DNA of 53,307 nucleotides, taken from positions 1-53,307 of the forward strand of contig LGRX02010084.1 of the NCBI GenBank assembly GCA_001247695.2, given 5' to 3'. Positions 52,160-53,307 of this stretch are shown one piece after another (position 1 is the first letter of the stretch; the number at the start of each line of letters is the position of its first letter). The notes under the pieces are model-generated. The model saw only the letters and a program-made list of their open reading frames with translations. It was not told the DNA's origin and ran no database searches. This stretch comes from Cymbomonas tetramitiformis. Lineage: Eukaryota; Chlorophyta; Pyramimonadophyceae; Pyramimonadales; Pyramimonadaceae. A program made the translations under genes and the position numbers.

Positions 52160-52775
52160 TGTTAGGGCTAGATAAGCGAGCCCTCGGTATATTGATATAA
52201 AGCGCTGTGTTATGGGACGGTAACACACGCGTAAGTAATGAGCGGGGATGAGTGCAGGCTTCTGTGAGAAGATACTGCTGAAGCACAACGCTTCCTCACT
52301 TTTATACCTACGTCACCCATCATCTTAGATGGTACCGCCATTGGGTTGTGAACCCGAGACGTAGGTTGAACGGCCAGCATGGTAATAACGACTAGTTCGT
52401 TCATGCTGCACATGCGAGTTCCGTGCATGCTGAAAGCTAAAGATGGTTCTTGGTTTGTTTCCAAGATGTATCTTTGCTTTGCCATCTTCGAGTTCGACAC
52501 GAACTCTCGATGACAAGGATGCCTGATGATATGACATAATCATCTGGCGACATGTACAGTCATCGTCGACCGTACTGACGACTGTCATAAATGTATGACG
52601 CGACTCGACCTGTACAGTCATGATCGACCATACTGTCGACTGTCATAATAATATATGACATGACCGACTGTCATAATATATATGACATGACATGACATGA
52701 CATGGTATGACATGTATGACAGGTATGACACGTATGGCATGTATGACACATATGTCATCGGTCATAACCCTGACA
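52160..52775 (-). repeat. 5' LTR of the minus-oriented element
   Basis: 616 bp, nearly identical to 38841-39456. TATAAAAG on the minus strand at 52299-52306. Confidence 0.85.
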
Positions 52776-52780
52776 ATCTT
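52776..52780. repeat. Target duplication ATCTT, right copy
   Basis: Partner of 38836-38840. Confidence 0.9.
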
Positions 52781-53169
52781 GTTATCTTGTCTACCCACTT
52801 GTCGAATGCGAGAACTCGACTATGCTTGGCACAACATGTGCCAACACCACATGTCGTGCCAAGCGCGGCGCTCTCCACAGGGCGAACCATCAACAGTGCT
52901 TTGAACACCATTGATATTCCCCCCTGCTTAATCGAATACGTATCGTTGAAAATATACCCACAATACGCTTCGAAAATCGTTGACAAGTCTACGCGTCCGT
53001 AGTCGTAGCCTGTTTTCCCATCCTTATACTTAACAGCTTCTGGCCAAAACTCTGGCTTGCTATCGCCTAACTTCGCGTATGGTCCTAATAGACGCGCGAG
53101 TACTTTGCGAAAATCCTGTAGGCTAGGCTCTTTCGCATCGCATATATCGTTACACTTTTCTTTACGCAT
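52776..53169 (-). pseudogene. N6-adenine-methyltransferase-like gene, 5' part
   Basis: Starts at ATG 53169 (MRKEKCNDICDAKEP) and runs in frame to the insertion site, ending AFDKWVDKIT. Together with 38835-37916 the gene is 437 aa. This N-terminal domain contains DFRKVLARLLGPYAKLG and TIFEAYCGYIFNDTYSIKQG. I do not recognise it, and it may be a DNA-recognition or partner domain. The start lies 58 bp from a 67-bp hairpin. Confidence 0.55.
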
Positions 53170-53227
53170 ATTTTCGTTTCGATTTTATGTAGGAACGAAC
53201 CTTACTTTTCGCTAAGTATTTTGAGAC

Positions 53228-53294
53228 GTGTTCCCAAAGTGACCAAAAACCGTTCGATTCGGAATCGAACGGTTTTTGGTCACTTTGGGAACAC
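53228..53294. repeat. 67-bp perfect hairpin upstream of the methyltransferase gene
   Basis: 33-bp arms around a single base. The inner arm ACCAAAAACCGTTCGATT equals that of the hairpin at 25179, and the outer arm GTGTTCCCAAAGTG differs. It could be a transcription end signal for a neighbour beyond the window or an element end. Confidence 0.88.
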
Positions 53295-53307
53295 ATCTGA
53301 TAATACT

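Larger units (their letters stand above)
38841..52775 (-). mobile_element. 13935-bp LTR retroelement without recognisable gag or pol (LARD-like)
   Basis: Two 616-bp direct repeats (38841-39456 and 52160-52775) begin TGTTAGGG and end CCCTGACA, with ATCTT duplicated outside. Orientation is minus: next to the left LTR the minus strand reads AAGAGGGGAGATC (polypurine tract), and next to the right LTR it reads TGGTATTCTCCGACTCG three bases inside (primer-binding site). The LTRs differ at roughly 9-10 positions by eye (about 1.5 percent), so insertion is fairly recent. The 12.7-kb interior is mostly AT-rich with no RT, integrase or protease on either strand. It is therefore probably mobilised in trans. 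Confidence 0.85.

Noticed and set aside
51721..52200. 159-aa ORF running into the 5' LTR
   Set aside because: It crosses the LTR border and PBS and has no protein-like pattern. Likely chance.

Overview
The window is eukaryotic nuclear DNA made almost entirely of transposable elements nested inside one another. Signs of a eukaryote are GT-AG introns, TATA boxes, PHD-type zinc fingers, a chromodomain integrase, and LTRs with primer-binding sites and polypurine tracts. The mix of a Ty3/gypsy chromovirus carrying DNA methyltransferases, a CACTA-like gene and Mutator-like ends suggests an alga, perhaps of the green/charophyte side. That is a weak inference and no species can be named. I see no rRNA gene, intact tRNA gene, CRISPR array or bacterial operon.

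Region 1 (1-28160): two head-to-tail Ty3/gypsy copies share the LTR at 11242-11903. Only the 3' end of copy A is inside the window: integrase tail, chromodomain and a cytosine-C5 methyltransferase domain. A 9547-bp DNA transposon (618-10164) sits in it with a 4-bp target duplication. That transposon has inverted arms with 173-bp tandem repeats, a DDE-like transposase on +, a spliced three-PHD zinc-finger gene on -, and between them six 104-bp copies of a promoter-like unit. Copy B (11242-27615) runs LTR, PBS, repeat-rich ORF1, Gag with CCHC knuckle, aspartic protease, RT, RNase H, a Dam-like N6-adenine methyltransferase domain, integrase, chromodomain, C5-methyltransferase, PPT, LTR. It thus carries two unrelated DNA methyltransferase folds. 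A 1417-bp Mutator-like element (24018-25434, 9-bp duplication) interrupts it between integrase and chromodomain. A diverged related LTR follows at 27619.

Region 2 (28160-35170): a decayed minus-strand fragment, a spliced minus-strand CACTA-like gene (DUF4218/DUF4216-like parts, at least one well-supported intron), a 161-bp TA-flanked MITE, and a GC-rich plus-strand block with a Gag-like CCHC ORF, a single in-frame UAG and a small signal-peptide ORF. G/C-rich low-complexity repeats end the region.

Region 3 (35171-38840 and 52776-53307): a compact gene cassette. It holds a Cys/His-rich gene on +, then convergent on - a probable 2-oxoglutarate/Fe(II) oxygenase and an N6-adenine-methyltransferase-like gene, with a 67-bp hairpin beyond. 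The + gene is split by a ~1.03-kb inverted-repeat element that holds a SHOCT-like ORF. The methyltransferase gene is split by a 13935-bp LTR element (38841-52775). The Mutator-like element in copy B carries a relative of the Cys/His-rich ORF and a hairpin with the same core, so the two loci are related.

Region 4 (38841-52775): the LTR element lies in minus orientation with 616-bp LTRs, ATCTT duplications, PPT and PBS, but no recognisable gag or pol, so it looks like a large non-autonomous retroelement. It contains an unexplained 288-aa ORF on + and a second Mutator-like insertion (48448-50633). Several reading-frame breaks in the window fall in or next to homopolymer runs, so some may be assembly errors rather than biology.
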